NCBI RefSeq assembly: GCF_020523825.1
Contig: NZ_JAJALK010000001.1
Location: 310,001 to 374,000 of the forward strand
From: Methylobacterium brachiatum
GTDB lineage: Bacteria > Pseudomonadota > Alphaproteobacteria > Rhizobiales > Beijerinckiaceae
Length of the DNA: 64,000 bases
Direction of reading: 5' to 3'
Notes under the pieces: model-generated
Told to the model about the DNA's origin: nothing
The model's input: the letters and a program-made list of their open reading frames with translations, nothing else
The model's database searches: none
Program-made: the position numbers and the translations under genes
Shown here: piece by piece, positions 55,538 through 64,000 of the stretch
How the letters are laid out: each line of letters opens with the position of its first letter
How positions within the stretch are numbered: position 1 is the first letter of the stretch

Positions 55538-56872
55538 TCAACCCGGCCGGGCCGCGGGCCAGCGTTGGTGCAGGTCGTCGATGACGAAGGCGTGGGCATG
55601 CCGGCGCGTCCCGACGCCTTCCAGGTGCGGATGGCCAGATTCGAGGTCGGGGTGCGCGTGCTCGACGACGTCCGGGTCCGAGGCCGGCCAGAGCGCCGCC
55701 GCCGCGGCGATGGCGACCAAGGTCAGCGCGCCCAGCACCGCCAGCGTGACCGGCATGCCCGCCTTCGCGCCGAGCCAACCGGCAAGTGGATAGGTCAAGA
55801 GCCAGGCGACGTGCGAGAGCGCGAACTGGGCCGCGAACACGGCCGGGCGGTCGCCGGGCGTCGCGGAGCGCCGGAGCAGCCGTCCGGTCGGGGTCTGCGC
55901 GGCGGAGTAGCCGATCCCGAGCGCCAGCCAGGCGGCCAGCAGCATAGGCCAGCCGATGACGCCGCCCCAGGTCGTGGCGGCAAAGCCGAGCAGCACGACG
56001 CCGAGGAACGCCGCCGCCGGGAGCATGACCGTGCGGTCGGGCAGCCGGTCGAGCACCCGCGGCAGCAGCAGGGCCGCCAGCATCGAGCCGCCCCCGAACA
56101 GCCCGAGCGCCACCGCGACGTCGTTCTGGGGCCGTTGCAGGAGGGCCTGCACGATCACCACCGTGTTGACGATGACCATGGAGCCGGCCGCCGCCACCGC
56201 GAGGTTCAGGGCGAGAAGCCCGCGCAGCCGCGGCGTGGCGAGGTAGATCCGCAGCCCCCGCGTGGTGCGCTCGTACACCCCCGCTTGGCGCTCGGGCGGC
56301 GTCGGGGACGGGAGCGCCACCGAGACGACCAGGGCGGCCGAACACAGGAATCCGACGACCGTGCCGCCGAACAGCCAGTGGAAGTCGATGACCGTCAGCA
56401 GCAAGGCGGCCAGTGTCGGACTGAGCAGGTTCTCCAGGTCGTAGGCGAGGCGCGAGAGCGACAGCGCCCGGGTGTAGTCACGCTCGTCCGGGAGGATGTC
56501 CGGGATGGTCGCCTGGAAGGTCGGCGTGAAGGCCGCCGAGCAGGCTTGCAGCACGAACACCAGTAGGTAGACCTGCCAGACCTGGTCGACGAAGGGCAGG
56601 ATCAGGGCGACGCCGGCCCGGACGAGGTCGGTCGCAACCAGGAAAGCGCGGCGGGGCAACTGCCCGGTGAAGGCGTTCGCGATGGGCGCCACCAGCACGT
56701 AGGCCACCATCTTGATGGCGAGCGCCGTGCCCAGCACCGCCCCGGCCTCTGCCCCGGCCAACCGGTAGGCGAGCAGGCCGAGGGCCACCGTCAGCAGGCC
56801 GGTGCCGATCAGGGCGATGACCTGCGCGGCGAACAGGTGCCGGTAGGTGCGGTTCGCGAGGACGCTCAGCAT
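55538..56872 (-). CDS. NreB-like MFS nickel exporter
   Basis: About 444 residues from the ATG at 56872. Twelve membrane helices with the MFS layout are visible (FAAQVIALIGTGLLTVALGL, LVFVLQACSAAFTPTFQA, DRLPDRTVMLPAAAFLGVVL). The C-terminus is His-rich (VEHAHPDLESGHPHLEG, RRHAHAF), as in NreB and NrsD nickel exporters. It follows a CsoR/InrS-type regulator by eight bases, the same pairing as nreA-nreB and inrS-nrsD. Nickel is the likely substrate, with cobalt possible. Confidence 0.83.
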   Translation of the reverse strand: MLSVLANRTYRHLFAAQVIALIGTGLLTVALGLLAYRLAGAEAGAVLGTALAIKMVAYVLVAPIANAFTGQLPRRAFLVATDLVRAGVALILPFVDQVWQVYLLVFVLQACSAAFTPTFQATIPDILPDERDYTRALSLSRLAYDLENLLSPTLAALLLTVIDFHWLFGGTVVGFLCSAALVVSVALPSPTPPERQAGVYERTTRGLRIYLATPRLRGLLALNLAVAAAGSMVIVNTVVIVQALLQRPQNDVAVALGLFGGGSMLAALLLPRVLDRLPDRTVMLPAAAFLGVVLLGFAATTWGGVIGWPMLLAAWLALGIGYSAAQTPTGRLLRRSATPGDRPAVFAAQFALSHVAWLLTYPLAGWLGAKAGMPVTLAVLGALTLVAIAAAAALWPASDPDVVEHAHPDLESGHPHLEGVGTRRHAHAFVIDDLHQRWPAARPG

Positions 56873-56880
56873 CGGGGCCT

Positions 56881-57153
56881 TCACAGGTACTTGGCCAGCG
56901 CCTTGAACTCGGCCAGCGCCGCCTTGGCGGACTTGCCGCCGTCCGCGACGCCGTCGCCGATGCAGTGCTCCATGTGGTCCTCGATCAGCGTGCGCTTCGC
57001 GTTGGCGATGGCGCTCTCGACCGCCTGCAACTGCTGGGCGAGGTCCACGCAGGGGCGGCCCTCCTCGATCATCGCGATGACGCCGGCGAGATGGCCGTGG
57101 GCGCGCCTCAGCCGCTTGATGATCTCCGGGTGGGAGGCGTGCACGTGATTCAT
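56881..57153 (-). CDS. InrS/NreA-like CsoR-family repressor
   Basis: A 90-residue protein with Cys35, His60 and Cys64 (RPCVDLA, IEDHMEHC), plus histidines at 3, 5 and 8. Cys-His-Cys is shared by copper CsoR and the nickel sensor InrS; InrS adds an N-terminal His, as seen here, and pairs with an MFS nickel exporter, as here. Nickel is therefore the more likely signal. A palindrome at 57164, between this gene and the divergent czc-type operon, is its probable operator. Confidence 0.86.
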   Translation of the reverse strand: MNHVHASHPEIIKRLRRAHGHLAGVIAMIEEGRPCVDLAQQLQAVESAIANAKRTLIEDHMEHCIGDGVADGGKSAKAALAEFKALAKYL

Positions 57154-57163
57154 GTTGACATGC

Positions 57164-57182
57164 TATCCCCCCGGAGGGGATA
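57164..57182. promoter_or_regulatory. CsoR/InrS-type operator in divergent promoter
   Basis: TATCCCC-N5-GGGGATA is a perfect seven-base inverted repeat, 11 bases before the minus-strand repressor and 58 bases before the GTG at 57240. It could control both directions. Confidence 0.68.
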
Positions 57183-57239
57183 AGGGAAGGGTGTTCGACG
57201 CGCCGGGATGGACGGCGCTCGCCGGGAAGAGGGTGTCGG

Positions 57240-57572
57240 GTGTCATTCGGACGGCGTCTCATGACGGTGGCCGTCGCGTTGCTCCTGGCGGCCGTGACGG
57301 TGATGCCGTTGCTCGCCGAGGCCCGGCACGCGGCCTCCGGTCCCGTCGCGATCGCCATGCCGCCGGTGGCGGGACAGGACCACGCCAAGGCCCACCAGGA
57401 TGCCGATGACCTGGTCCACCACGCGCAATCGCACGCGCAGGGCGTGATGCCCGTCGCCGCCAAGGCTCCCGCGAGCGTGACCACGTCGGCGGCGCGGTCG
57501 TTCGCTTGCCTGGACGACGTCTTTCGAGCCGGGGGCGGGGCGCAGGGACCGTTCGAGCCTCCGAGGACCTGA
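57240..57572 (+). CDS. secreted His-rich small protein heading the RND operon
   Basis: A 110-residue protein from a GTG at 57240. A signal peptide (TVAVALLLAAVTVMPLLAEA) is followed by a His-rich segment (GQDHAKAHQDADDLVHHAQSHAQ) and one Cys. No family is recognised. Small His-rich exported proteins often precede czc/cnr/ncc pumps and may bind Ni(II), Co(II) or Zn(II) in the periplasm. Confidence 0.6.
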   Translation: MSFGRRLMTVAVALLLAAVTVMPLLAEARHAASGPVAIAMPPVAGQDHAKAHQDADDLVHHAQSHAQGVMPVAAKAPASVTTSAARSFACLDDVFRAGGGAQGPFEPPRT

Positions 57573-57642
57573 GGCTTTCCGCCTCTTCCCATCCTCGAAC
57601 GACGGCGCCGTGCGAGTGCGGCCGCCCGTCCATGGCACCGAC

Positions 57643-58872
57643 ATGTCCAGACTTCTCATCCCCGTTCTGCTGGCCCTCGCCGGCGGCGTCCTGATCGCGA
57701 CCTGGTGGCCCGGCGCTCCCGATGCGGTCCGCACCATGCTGGCGGGCGCCAGGGGGGCCGCCGCGCCCGCCAAGCCCGAACCGCACGCGGCGGCCGGTCC
57801 GGAGCCGGAGAGATCCGGCCTCGTCAAGCTGACGGACGACCAAGTCGGCAAAGCCGGCATCCGCACGGACGGGGTCGGTGGCGGGAACCTCTCGCGCCAC
57901 CTGCACGTGCCGGGCACCATCGTCCCGAACGCCAACCTGACCGCCCGCATCGCGGTGAAGACCACCGGCACGGTGGTGGAGCTGCGCAAGGGGCTCGGCG
58001 ACAAGGTCGCCAAGGGCGAGGTCGTGGCGCTCCTCGACAGCCGCGAGATCGCCGACGCCAAGGGAGAATACTTGGCGGCACGCGTGTCGGCCGCCCTGCA
58101 GAAGACGCTCTACGAGCGCGACAAGGAGCTCTGGGACAGGCGCATCTCATCCGAGCAGCAGTACCTGCGCTCGCAGGCGAGCTACCAGGACCTGAAGGTC
58201 AAGGAGGACGCGGCCCGCCGCAAGCTGACCTTCCTCGGCCTCAGCCAAGCCGAGATCCAGGCGTTGCCGAACCAGCCGGAGGCGCAGTTCGAGCGCCAGG
58301 AGATCCGCTCGCCGCTCGGTGGCAAGGTCGTGGAGCGGCGCGTCGACCTCGGGGCGGCCGTCGGCCGGGACAACCTGGAGACCGAGCTCTACAGCGTCGT
58401 CGACCTGTCAACGGTCTGGGTCGATCTCGCGGTGAGCCCCGGCGACCTGCCGCTGGTCCGCGAGGGCCAGACGGTGGCCGTGCGGGCCGAGGCGACCGGC
58501 GGGGCCGCGCGCGGTCGCATCGTCATCATCGTGCCCGTCCTCGACCAGGCCACGCGCGCGGCGCGGGTCGTCGCGGAACTGGCCAACCCGGACGAGACCT
58601 GGCGGCCCGGGTCTTTCGTGGGTGCCGAGATCGTGATCTCCGACAAGCCGGTGCGGGTGCTCATCCCGGCCTCGGCCATCCAGACCTTGGAGGGCAGACC
58701 GAACGTCTTCGTGCGGGTGGCCGCGGGCTTCGAGGCTAGGCCGGTGAAGCTCGGGCGGTCGGACGACGCCGCCGTGGAGGTGACGGAGGGGCTGGAGCCC
58801 GGCGAGGCCGTGGCGGTGGCCAACACCTTCACGCTGAAGTCCGAGCTCGGCAAGGCCGCGGCGGAGGACTGA
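57643..58872 (+). CDS. CzcB/NccB-like RND periplasmic adaptor
   Basis: About 409 residues from the ATG at 57643. It has an N-terminal anchor (LLIPVLLALAGGVLIATWW), a lipoyl-like domain (RIAVKTTGTVVELRKGLGDK), a helical hairpin (GEYLAARVSAALQKTLYERD) and a beta-barrel domain (LSTVWVDLAVSPGDLPLV). This is the divalent-cation branch of metal RND adaptors; it lacks the Met- and Cys-containing N-terminal domain seen in CusB at 9551. It starts 70 bases after the His-rich protein and is followed by the pump. No outer-membrane channel gene is adjacent. Confidence 0.88.
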   Translation: MSRLLIPVLLALAGGVLIATWWPGAPDAVRTMLAGARGAAAPAKPEPHAAAGPEPERSGLVKLTDDQVGKAGIRTDGVGGGNLSRHLHVPGTIVPNANLTARIAVKTTGTVVELRKGLGDKVAKGEVVALLDSREIADAKGEYLAARVSAALQKTLYERDKELWDRRISSEQQYLRSQASYQDLKVKEDAARRKLTFLGLSQAEIQALPNQPEAQFERQEIRSPLGGKVVERRVDLGAAVGRDNLETELYSVVDLSTVWVDLAVSPGDLPLVREGQTVAVRAEATGGAARGRIVIIVPVLDQATRAARVVAELANPDETWRPGSFVGAEIVISDKPVRVLIPASAIQTLEGRPNVFVRVAAGFEARPVKLGRSDDAAVEVTEGLEPGEAVAVANTFTLKSELGKAAAED

Positions 58873-58875
58873 ACC

Positions 58876-61800
58876 GTGATCCGCCCGATCCTCGCCTTCT
58901 CCGTCGCCAACCGCTACGCGGTCATTCTGGTGACGCTCATCGCGGCCGCTTTCGGGGCCTGGTCGCTTGCGCGGCTGCCCATCGACGCGGTCCCGGACGT
59001 CACGAACAACCAGGTCCAGATCAACGTCATCGCGCCGGCTCTGACGCCGGTCGAGATCGAGAAGCAGGTCACGGTGCTGATCGAGCGCGCGCTCGCCGGC
59101 ACGCCGAGCCTGGAGAGCATGCGAAGCTTCTCGCGCAACGGGTTCGCCCAGCTCACGGCCGTCTTCAGCGACAAGGTCGACGTCTACTTCGCCAGGCAAC
59201 AGGTGAACGAGCGCCTGGGCGAGGTGCGCAACACCCTGCCACCCGGGGCCGAGGTCAGGCTCGGGCCGATCTCGACCGGCCTCGGCGAGATTTACTGGTG
59301 GGCGGTCGAGTACCAGGCCGCCGGCGACGGCGCCCCGGTCCGCGATGGCCTGCCGGGCTGGCAGTCGGACGGCAGCTACCTGACGCCCGAGGGCGAGCGG
59401 CTGAGGTCCGACTTCGAGCGCACGGTCTACCTGCGCACGGTCCAGGATTGGATCATCCGGCCACAGATGAAGAGCGTGCCGGGCGTGGCCGGTGCCGACG
59501 CCATCGGCGGCTTCGTGAAGGAGTACCAAGTCCAGCCCGACCCGATGAAGCTCGTCGGCTATGGCCTGGGCTTCGCCGACCTGACCCGGGCCATCGGAGC
59601 CAACAACGTGACCCGGGGCGCCAACTACGTCGAGCGCAACGGCGAGGGCTATGTCGTCCGGGCCAGAGGGCTGATCGAGAACGTCGACCAGATCCGCGAC
59701 GTCGTCGTGGCGACCCGGGCCGGGATACCGATCCTGGTGAGGGACGTCGCCGAGGTCGGGATCGGCCGCGAGCTCCGGACCGGCTCGGCCAGCGAGAACG
59801 GCCGCGAGGTCGTGCTGGGCACCGCCCTCATGCTCATCGGCGAGAACAGCCGAACCGTCTCGGCGGCCGCGGACGCCAAGATCAAGGAGATCAACAAGCT
59901 TCTCCCGCCGGGCATCCAGGCCCGGACGCTGCTCAGCCGGACCGACCTCGTCGACGCCACGGTCCGGACGGTGTCGAGGAACTTGGCCGAGGGGGCGCTG
60001 CTGGTCGTCGCGGTGCTGTTCCTGGCGCTCGGCAACATCCGGGCGGCAATCATCACGGCCCTGGTCATCCCGATCGCCATGATGCTGACGGCCACCGGCA
60101 TGCTGGCGGGCCGCATCAGCGCCAACCTGATGAGCCTCGGCGCGCTCGACTTCGGGCTCATCGTCGACGGCGCGGTCATCATCGCCGAGAACAGCCTGCG
60201 GCACCTGGCGGAGCGGCAGCACGCGCTGGGACGGAAGCTGAGCCTGGACGAGCGGCTGGAGACCGTGCGCGTCTCGGCCGAGGAGATGATCAAGCCGAGC
60301 GTCTACGGGCAGGCCATCATCATCCTGGTCTACGTGCCGCTGCTGACCTTCACCGGCGTGGAGGGCAAGACCTTCGCACCCATGGCGCTGACGGTGCTGA
60401 TCGCGCTCGTGGCGGCCTTCGTGCTGTCCCTGACCTTCGTCCCGGCGATGGTCGCGACCTTCATCACCGGGCGGGTCGGCGAGGGCGACAACCTGCTGAT
60501 CCGAGGACTGAAGGCGGCCTATCGACCGGTGCTGGGCGGGGCGGTTCGGACGCCCTTGGCTTTCATAGGCGGCGCGGTGGTCGTCCTCGGGCTGGCCGGG
60601 GCCCTGGCGACGCGGCTCGGCCAGGAGTTCACCCCGACGCTCGACGAGAAGAACATCGTCATGGAGGCGCGGCGCATCCCCTCGACGGCCATCTCGCAGT
60701 CGCAGGCCATGCAGCTCGGCGTCGAGGACGCCATGAGCAAGTTCCCGGAGGTGGCCTTCGTCTACTCGCGCTGCGGCACGCCCGACATCGCCGCCGACCC
60801 GATGCCGCCGAACGCCTGTGACACCTACCTGATCCTGAGGCCCCAAGCGGAGTGGCCGGACCCGTCCGAGGCGAAGGAATCGTTGATCGCCCGCATGGAC
60901 GCCGAGGCGAAGCTGATCCCTGGCACGCTGCTCGGGTTCTCGCAGCCCATCCAGATGCGCTTCAACGAGCTGATCGCGGGCGTTCGCGACGACCTCGCGG
61001 TGAAGGTGTTCGGCGAGGAGTTCGGCCCGATGGTCGAGGGCGCCCGCAAGATCGCCGGCATCCTGCGCAGCCTGGAGGGCGCCGCCGACGTAAAGGTCGA
61101 GGAGGCGGTCGGGCTGCCTTTCCTGGAGATCAAGGTCGACCGGCGCGAGATCGCCCGGCGCGGCTTGAGCATGGCGGACGTGCAGGACGTCATCGGCACG
61201 GCGGTCGGCGGCAAGGACGCCGGGCTGGTGTTCGAGGGCGACCGCCGCTTCGCCATCGTGGTCCGGTTGGCCGACGACGTCCGGGGCGACGTCGAGGCGC
61301 TGAGGAACCTGCCGGTGCCGCTACCGCCCCCGCAGGCCGCGCCCGCGCGGTCGGGCACCGGGGTCCCGGCCGCTCCCGCGCCGGCCGGCGGGATGAGCGT
61401 GCCGCTGCGGCAGCTCGCCTCGTTCGCCTTCGGCGAGGGGCCGAACCAGGTGAGCCGCGAGAACGGCCGCCGCCGCGTCGTGGTCACCGCAAACGTGCGC
61501 GGGCGCGACATCGGCTCGCTGGTGGCCGAAGCGCAGGCGCGCATCGCCGCCGAGGTGCGGCTGCCGCCCGGTTACGAGGTGAAGTGGGGCGGGCAGTTCG
61601 AGAACCTGACGGCCGCTCGCCAGCGCCTGACGGTGGTCGTGCCGGCCTGCTTCGCGCTGATCTTCATCCTGCTCCTCGGGGCGCTCGGGTCCGGGCGTGA
61701 CGCGCTGATCGTGTTCAGCGCCGTACCGATGGCCCTGACCGGCGGCGTGGCGGCCCTGTGGCTGCGCGAGATGCCCTTCTCGGTCTCGGCAGCGGTCGGG

Positions 61801-62169
61801 TTCATCGCGCTCTCGGGCGTCGCGGTTCTGAACGGCTTGGTGCTGCTGAACCACATCCGCGCGCTCGTGGAGGAGGGAACGGCGATTCCGGATGCCGTCC
61901 GCGAGGGCGCCCTGACCCGGCTGCGGCCGGTGGCGATGACGGCCTTGGTCGCCGCCCTGGGCTTCGTGCCGATGGCCCTGGCGACGGGCACGGGTGCGGA
62001 GGTGCAGCGGCCGCTGGCGACCGTCGTCATCGGCGGCTTGGCCAGCGCGACCGTCCTGACGCTGCTGGTCCTTCCGGCGCTTTACGTCCGGTTCGGCAAG
62101 GCCAAGGCGTCCTTCCCGTCCGCTCCACGAGGCCATGTCGTGGCGTGGACCGACACACCAACACCTTAG
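58876..62169 (+). CDS. CzcA/NccA-like divalent-cation RND pump
   Basis: A 1097-residue RND protein read from a GTG at 58876. Helix 4 contains DFGLIVDGAVIIAEN (residues 425-439), the motif of Zn/Co/Ni/Cd pumps (HME1-3), with the proton-relay Asp and Glu residues present. The periplasmic loops include the usual porter domains, and TM11-12 are clear (VVIGGLASATVLTLLVLPALYV). Given the RcnR, RcnA and NreB-like neighbours, nickel and cobalt are likely substrates. A Pro/Ala-rich insert (LPPPQAAPARSGTGVPAAPA) near residue 815 is unusual. Confidence 0.92.
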   Translation: MIRPILAFSVANRYAVILVTLIAAAFGAWSLARLPIDAVPDVTNNQVQINVIAPALTPVEIEKQVTVLIERALAGTPSLESMRSFSRNGFAQLTAVFSDKVDVYFARQQVNERLGEVRNTLPPGAEVRLGPISTGLGEIYWWAVEYQAAGDGAPVRDGLPGWQSDGSYLTPEGERLRSDFERTVYLRTVQDWIIRPQMKSVPGVAGADAIGGFVKEYQVQPDPMKLVGYGLGFADLTRAIGANNVTRGANYVERNGEGYVVRARGLIENVDQIRDVVVATRAGIPILVRDVAEVGIGRELRTGSASENGREVVLGTALMLIGENSRTVSAAADAKIKEINKLLPPGIQARTLLSRTDLVDATVRTVSRNLAEGALLVVAVLFLALGNIRAAIITALVIPIAMMLTATGMLAGRISANLMSLGALDFGLIVDGAVIIAENSLRHLAERQHALGRKLSLDERLETVRVSAEEMIKPSVYGQAIIILVYVPLLTFTGVEGKTFAPMALTVLIALVAAFVLSLTFVPAMVATFITGRVGEGDNLLIRGLKAAYRPVLGGAVRTPLAFIGGAVVVLGLAGALATRLGQEFTPTLDEKNIVMEARRIPSTAISQSQAMQLGVEDAMSKFPEVAFVYSRCGTPDIAADPMPPNACDTYLILRPQAEWPDPSEAKESLIARMDAEAKLIPGTLLGFSQPIQMRFNELIAGVRDDLAVKVFGEEFGPMVEGARKIAGILRSLEGAADVKVEEAVGLPFLEIKVDRREIARRGLSMADVQDVIGTAVGGKDAGLVFEGDRRFAIVVRLADDVRGDVEALRNLPVPLPPPQAAPARSGTGVPAAPAPAGGMSVPLRQLASFAFGEGPNQVSRENGRRRVVVTANVRGRDIGSLVAEAQARIAAEVRLPPGYEVKWGGQFENLTAARQRLTVVVPACFALIFILLLGALGSGRDALIVFSAVPMALTGGVAALWLREMPFSVSAAVGFIALSGVAVLNGLVLLNHIRALVEEGTAIPDAVREGALTRLRPVAMTALVAALGFVPMALATGTGAEVQRPLATVVIGGLASATVLTLLVLPALYVRFGKAKASFPSAPRGHVVAWTDTPTP

Positions 62170-62786
62170 CCGGACGACCTCGTGAGCGGTCGGATCAGGG
62201 CGTCCGCATCGCGGCGCGACAAGGTCCCGGGCAAATCGGGACAAGCTGTGTTGAGAGCGGCGCTGTCGCGGAGCCGAAAACGGGACAAGCTTTCATGAGA
62301 GTGTGTCCTGCGCAGCCGCGCGCATGGATCGGCATCACCGAGGCTGCCCGGACCGAATGAGATGGCGCCCAAGCGGCGGGGCGGCGTAACCCGATGCGTG
62401 CCGCCGTCATTCATCGCCTTTGGGAACGCCCTGTCTCTGATCGCGTGCCGCCACCGTGGCTCGACGGATCGAGGCCAGATCGGGGGCCACGAGCGGCTGT
62501 CCGCCCGGGCTTCCGACCGGCTCGGATGAAAGGTCGCCGCCCGTCGCCCCTACTCGAAAGCCCCTGGGCATCGCACGGGACAACTCGGCGGTAGAGGCTT
62601 CTGAGCCAGGCTCATTCCGGCAGGCGCCGCGCCTTCCGAGCCGCCCGTCGGGGGCAGCCGGCGCGCGGCGTCGATGTCGCCGAAGGACCGGGGTGAGGCC
62701 ACCTCGCCGCGGGTCACGCCCATGGCCTCGTGGCCGGGTTCGCCGGCCGTCCTCGCCGGCGGTGGGGCCGCCGGGGCGCTCGGCTC
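62170..62786. other. 617-base intergenic region with direct repeats
   Basis: No convincing gene. It holds the repeat pair at 62233-62301, possibly the end of a mobile element. The rest is GC-rich with no clear signal. Confidence 0.4.
62233..62301. repeat. two 25-base direct repeats, possible transposon end
   Basis: The 25 bases at 62233-62257 and 62277-62301 match at 21 positions and share CGGGACAAGCT and TGAGAG. They are spaced 44 bases start to start. Repeated, same-direction sites near an edge are typical of transposase-binding sites at the ends of Tn7-like or IS21-like elements. No partner copy was seen elsewhere in the window. Confidence 0.45.
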
Positions 62787-63380
62787 TCAGGCTGGCCAGT
62801 TCGCCGGCCGACCCAGGAAGCCGCGGCCCGGCATGCCGCGGAGCCATGTCACGAAGGCGCTCACCCGCTCGGGCGTGAACTGGTTTCGATGGCCCTGCGT
62901 GCTGTGCACGAGATCGCGCAGTTCCTGGGGGACCAGCGGGCCCGACCCGCCCCAGTAAGCGTATTCGCGCCCGAGAAGCACCCGGTCCGTCCGACCGGTG
63001 TCGCGCACCAGGTTCGGCAGGCTGGTGACGCCCCCCGGCTCGCTATGGAAGGAATCGGCCTGGACGAAGGTGCCGTCGGCCAAGCGGCGATAGATGTTGT
63101 CGCCGTAGATCTGCATGCGGCTGCCGGACATCACGGGTCGCTTGGCGCCGAAGCGAGCGTCGTCCCAGTACCGGTCGAAGGTGAGGATCTCGTCGACCCG
63201 CATCCAGTAGACGACACGGTCCTTGATCCCGTTCGGGATCGAGCCGGTCCCGACCACGAAGTCCCCGACGCTCGCGTGCTGCCGGATCAGCGGTTTGCAC
63301 GCGCTCAGCGTGCACACCCGGTGAAACGGATTGGGCGCGAACCCGAGGTCGTGGTCGATCACGTAGGAGTGGACGCGCAC
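62787..63380 (-). CDS. Nmad2 (nucleotide-modification-associated domain 2) protein
   Basis: A 197-residue protein matching Nmad2: VHSYVIDHDLGFAPNPFHRVCTL, CKPLIRQHASVGDFVVGTGS, VYWMRVDEILTFDRYW and YAYWGGSG. Nmad domains were proposed to act on modified nucleotides or in conflict systems; their chemistry is not known. It starts seven bases after the acidic protein gene upstream, so the two form an operon. Confidence 0.75.
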   Translation of the reverse strand: MRVHSYVIDHDLGFAPNPFHRVCTLSACKPLIRQHASVGDFVVGTGSIPNGIKDRVVYWMRVDEILTFDRYWDDARFGAKRPVMSGSRMQIYGDNIYRRLADGTFVQADSFHSEPGGVTSLPNLVRDTGRTDRVLLGREYAYWGGSGPLVPQELRDLVHSTQGHRNQFTPERVSAFVTWLRGMPGRGFLGRPANWPA

Positions 63381-63387
63381 GCCGGCC

Positions 63388-63915
63388 TCAGCACTTGTTC
63401 CGCTTGGTCTGGCGCTCCGCCCGCGGCTGGGCGTCGGGCTTCAACCACTCGGGCTTCGCGTTCCTCCGCGGTAGGGCGCCCCGCAGGCTGCCCGCATCCC
63501 AGGGAACGGTATCCCCGCCGTAATCCTCGAACGCGCGCGGCAGCGTTTCGTCCTGGGTTCCAGGAGGCCAGATCCCGATCACGCGACGACCCTGGGCGGC
63601 GGCCCGCTGCATCACGCGCCCCAGCTCCTCGTCCGCGAGGCAATCGGGAGACAGCACAATCACCCCCAAGTCCTCGTCCGGCGTCTCGGCGTGACCGGCC
63701 GGGGCCTCGTCATCCGCGGGCGCGGGCTCGTCGTCTTCCGGTGCAACGGGATCCTCGACGTGCTCGCCGTCTTCCTCCTCGTCGTCGTCCCCTTCGTCGG
63801 GCTCGACGGCGGCGACCTCCTCGTCCACGACCTCGCAGCCCGCCTCGGCCAAGAGCTTGAGCAGGGCCGTGCGTTCCTCGTCGTCGACAGGACCGAGCAC
63901 GCAAACCTTCGGCAT
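63388..63915 (-). CDS. acidic, possibly TIR-like protein
   Basis: A 175-residue protein. The N-terminus KVCVLGPVDDEERTALLKLL and the later DLGVIVLSPDCLADEELGRV and GRRVIGIWPPG give the alternating strand-helix pattern of a TIR/flavodoxin-like fold. It is interrupted by a 45-residue run of Asp/Glu/Pro. The C-terminus is basic (NAKPEWLKPDAQPRAERQTK). TIR identity is a guess from pattern. The ATG at 63915 has no obvious competitor. It is co-transcribed with Nmad2. Confidence 0.55.
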   Translation of the reverse strand: MPKVCVLGPVDDEERTALLKLLAEAGCEVVDEEVAAVEPDEGDDDEEEDGEHVEDPVAPEDDEPAPADDEAPAGHAETPDEDLGVIVLSPDCLADEELGRVMQRAAAQGRRVIGIWPPGTQDETLPRAFEDYGGDTVPWDAGSLRGALPRRNAKPEWLKPDAQPRAERQTKRNKC

Positions 63916-64000
63916 GTGCGGCTTCTCCCCGGTGCCCAGGTCCTTCCGTCGCGCATTCCGCCCGGGAGCCTGGCTCAGTAAAGCTTAGGTGGTCAGCCGC

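Noticed and set aside
62170..62786. Complete insertion sequence near the direct repeats
   Set aside because: No transposase ORF in the gap; only the repeat pair is visible, so at most a remnant end.

Overview
The window is very GC-rich with short gene spacing, many 4-base stop/start overlaps and frequent GTG starts. The gene families (ECF sigma with an NrsF-type anti-sigma, RcnR/CsoR regulators, DUF4396, DUF1289) suggest an alphaproteobacterium such as Methylobacterium/Methylorubrum. That is an inference from style and content. The mixture of metal resistance, defence genes, KfrA/ParA-like genes and a Tn7-like transposition operon suggests a plasmid or large genomic island.

Layout. 1-5.8 kb (minus): periplasmic copper operon with a DUF2231 membrane protein, a Cys/His-rich secreted protein, a small lipoprotein, a TolC-like outer-membrane protein, a multicopper oxidase, a CusF-like protein and a truncated DUF305 protein. 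6.2-8.1 kb: ECF sigma factor, NrsF-like anti-sigma and a small secreted protein; two matching promoter-like sites precede the sigma gene and the small gene. 8.7-14.7 kb: Cus-type Cu(I)/Ag(I) efflux (YtkA/FixH-like protein, CusB, CusA, DUF411). 14.9-17.9 kb: an ABC-three-component defence module (SMEK protein, middle component, DUF2326 ATPase) lying among the copper genes. 18.1-23.8 kb: CopZ-like chaperone, Cys-rich secreted protein, copper storage protein, CopM-like DUF305 protein, copper P-type ATPase, nucleotidyltransferase and CsoR/FrmR-type regulator. 23.9-25.1 kb: lone SIR2-like gene. 25.7-28.8 kb: Tat-exported Met/His-rich protein, beta-barrel-like protein and DUF4396 membrane protein, with near-identical CsoR-type palindromes before the first and third genes.

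29-44.6 kb is plasmid-like accessory DNA: a KfrA-like protein, a PD-(D/E)XK-like protein, an ArsR-type repressor with two matching operators, two proteins that look like ParA with degraded P-loops, a metallophosphoesterase, a soluble FtsH-like AAA protease, a second metallophosphoesterase with every metal-binding motif lost, a PolB-type 3'-5' exonuclease and several unknowns. 45.1-52.7 kb: a Tn7-like operon (TnsA, TnsB, TnsC, TniQ). TnsA is flanked by two extra proteins that together look like a split, catalytically dead TnsB. 53.5-62.2 kb: nickel/cobalt resistance, with RcnR-RcnA, an InrS/NreA-like regulator with an NreB-like MFS exporter, and a divalent-cation RND pair. 62.8-63.9 kb: an Nmad2 protein and an acidic, possibly TIR-like protein in one operon.

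Together the metal genes cover periplasmic oxidation and binding, inner-membrane pumping, cross-envelope efflux and cytosolic sensing for copper and nickel/cobalt. The recurring oddity in the middle is active enzymes paired with inactive-looking paralogues, for the transposase and the phosphoesterase. Those are the best candidates for undescribed biology here.
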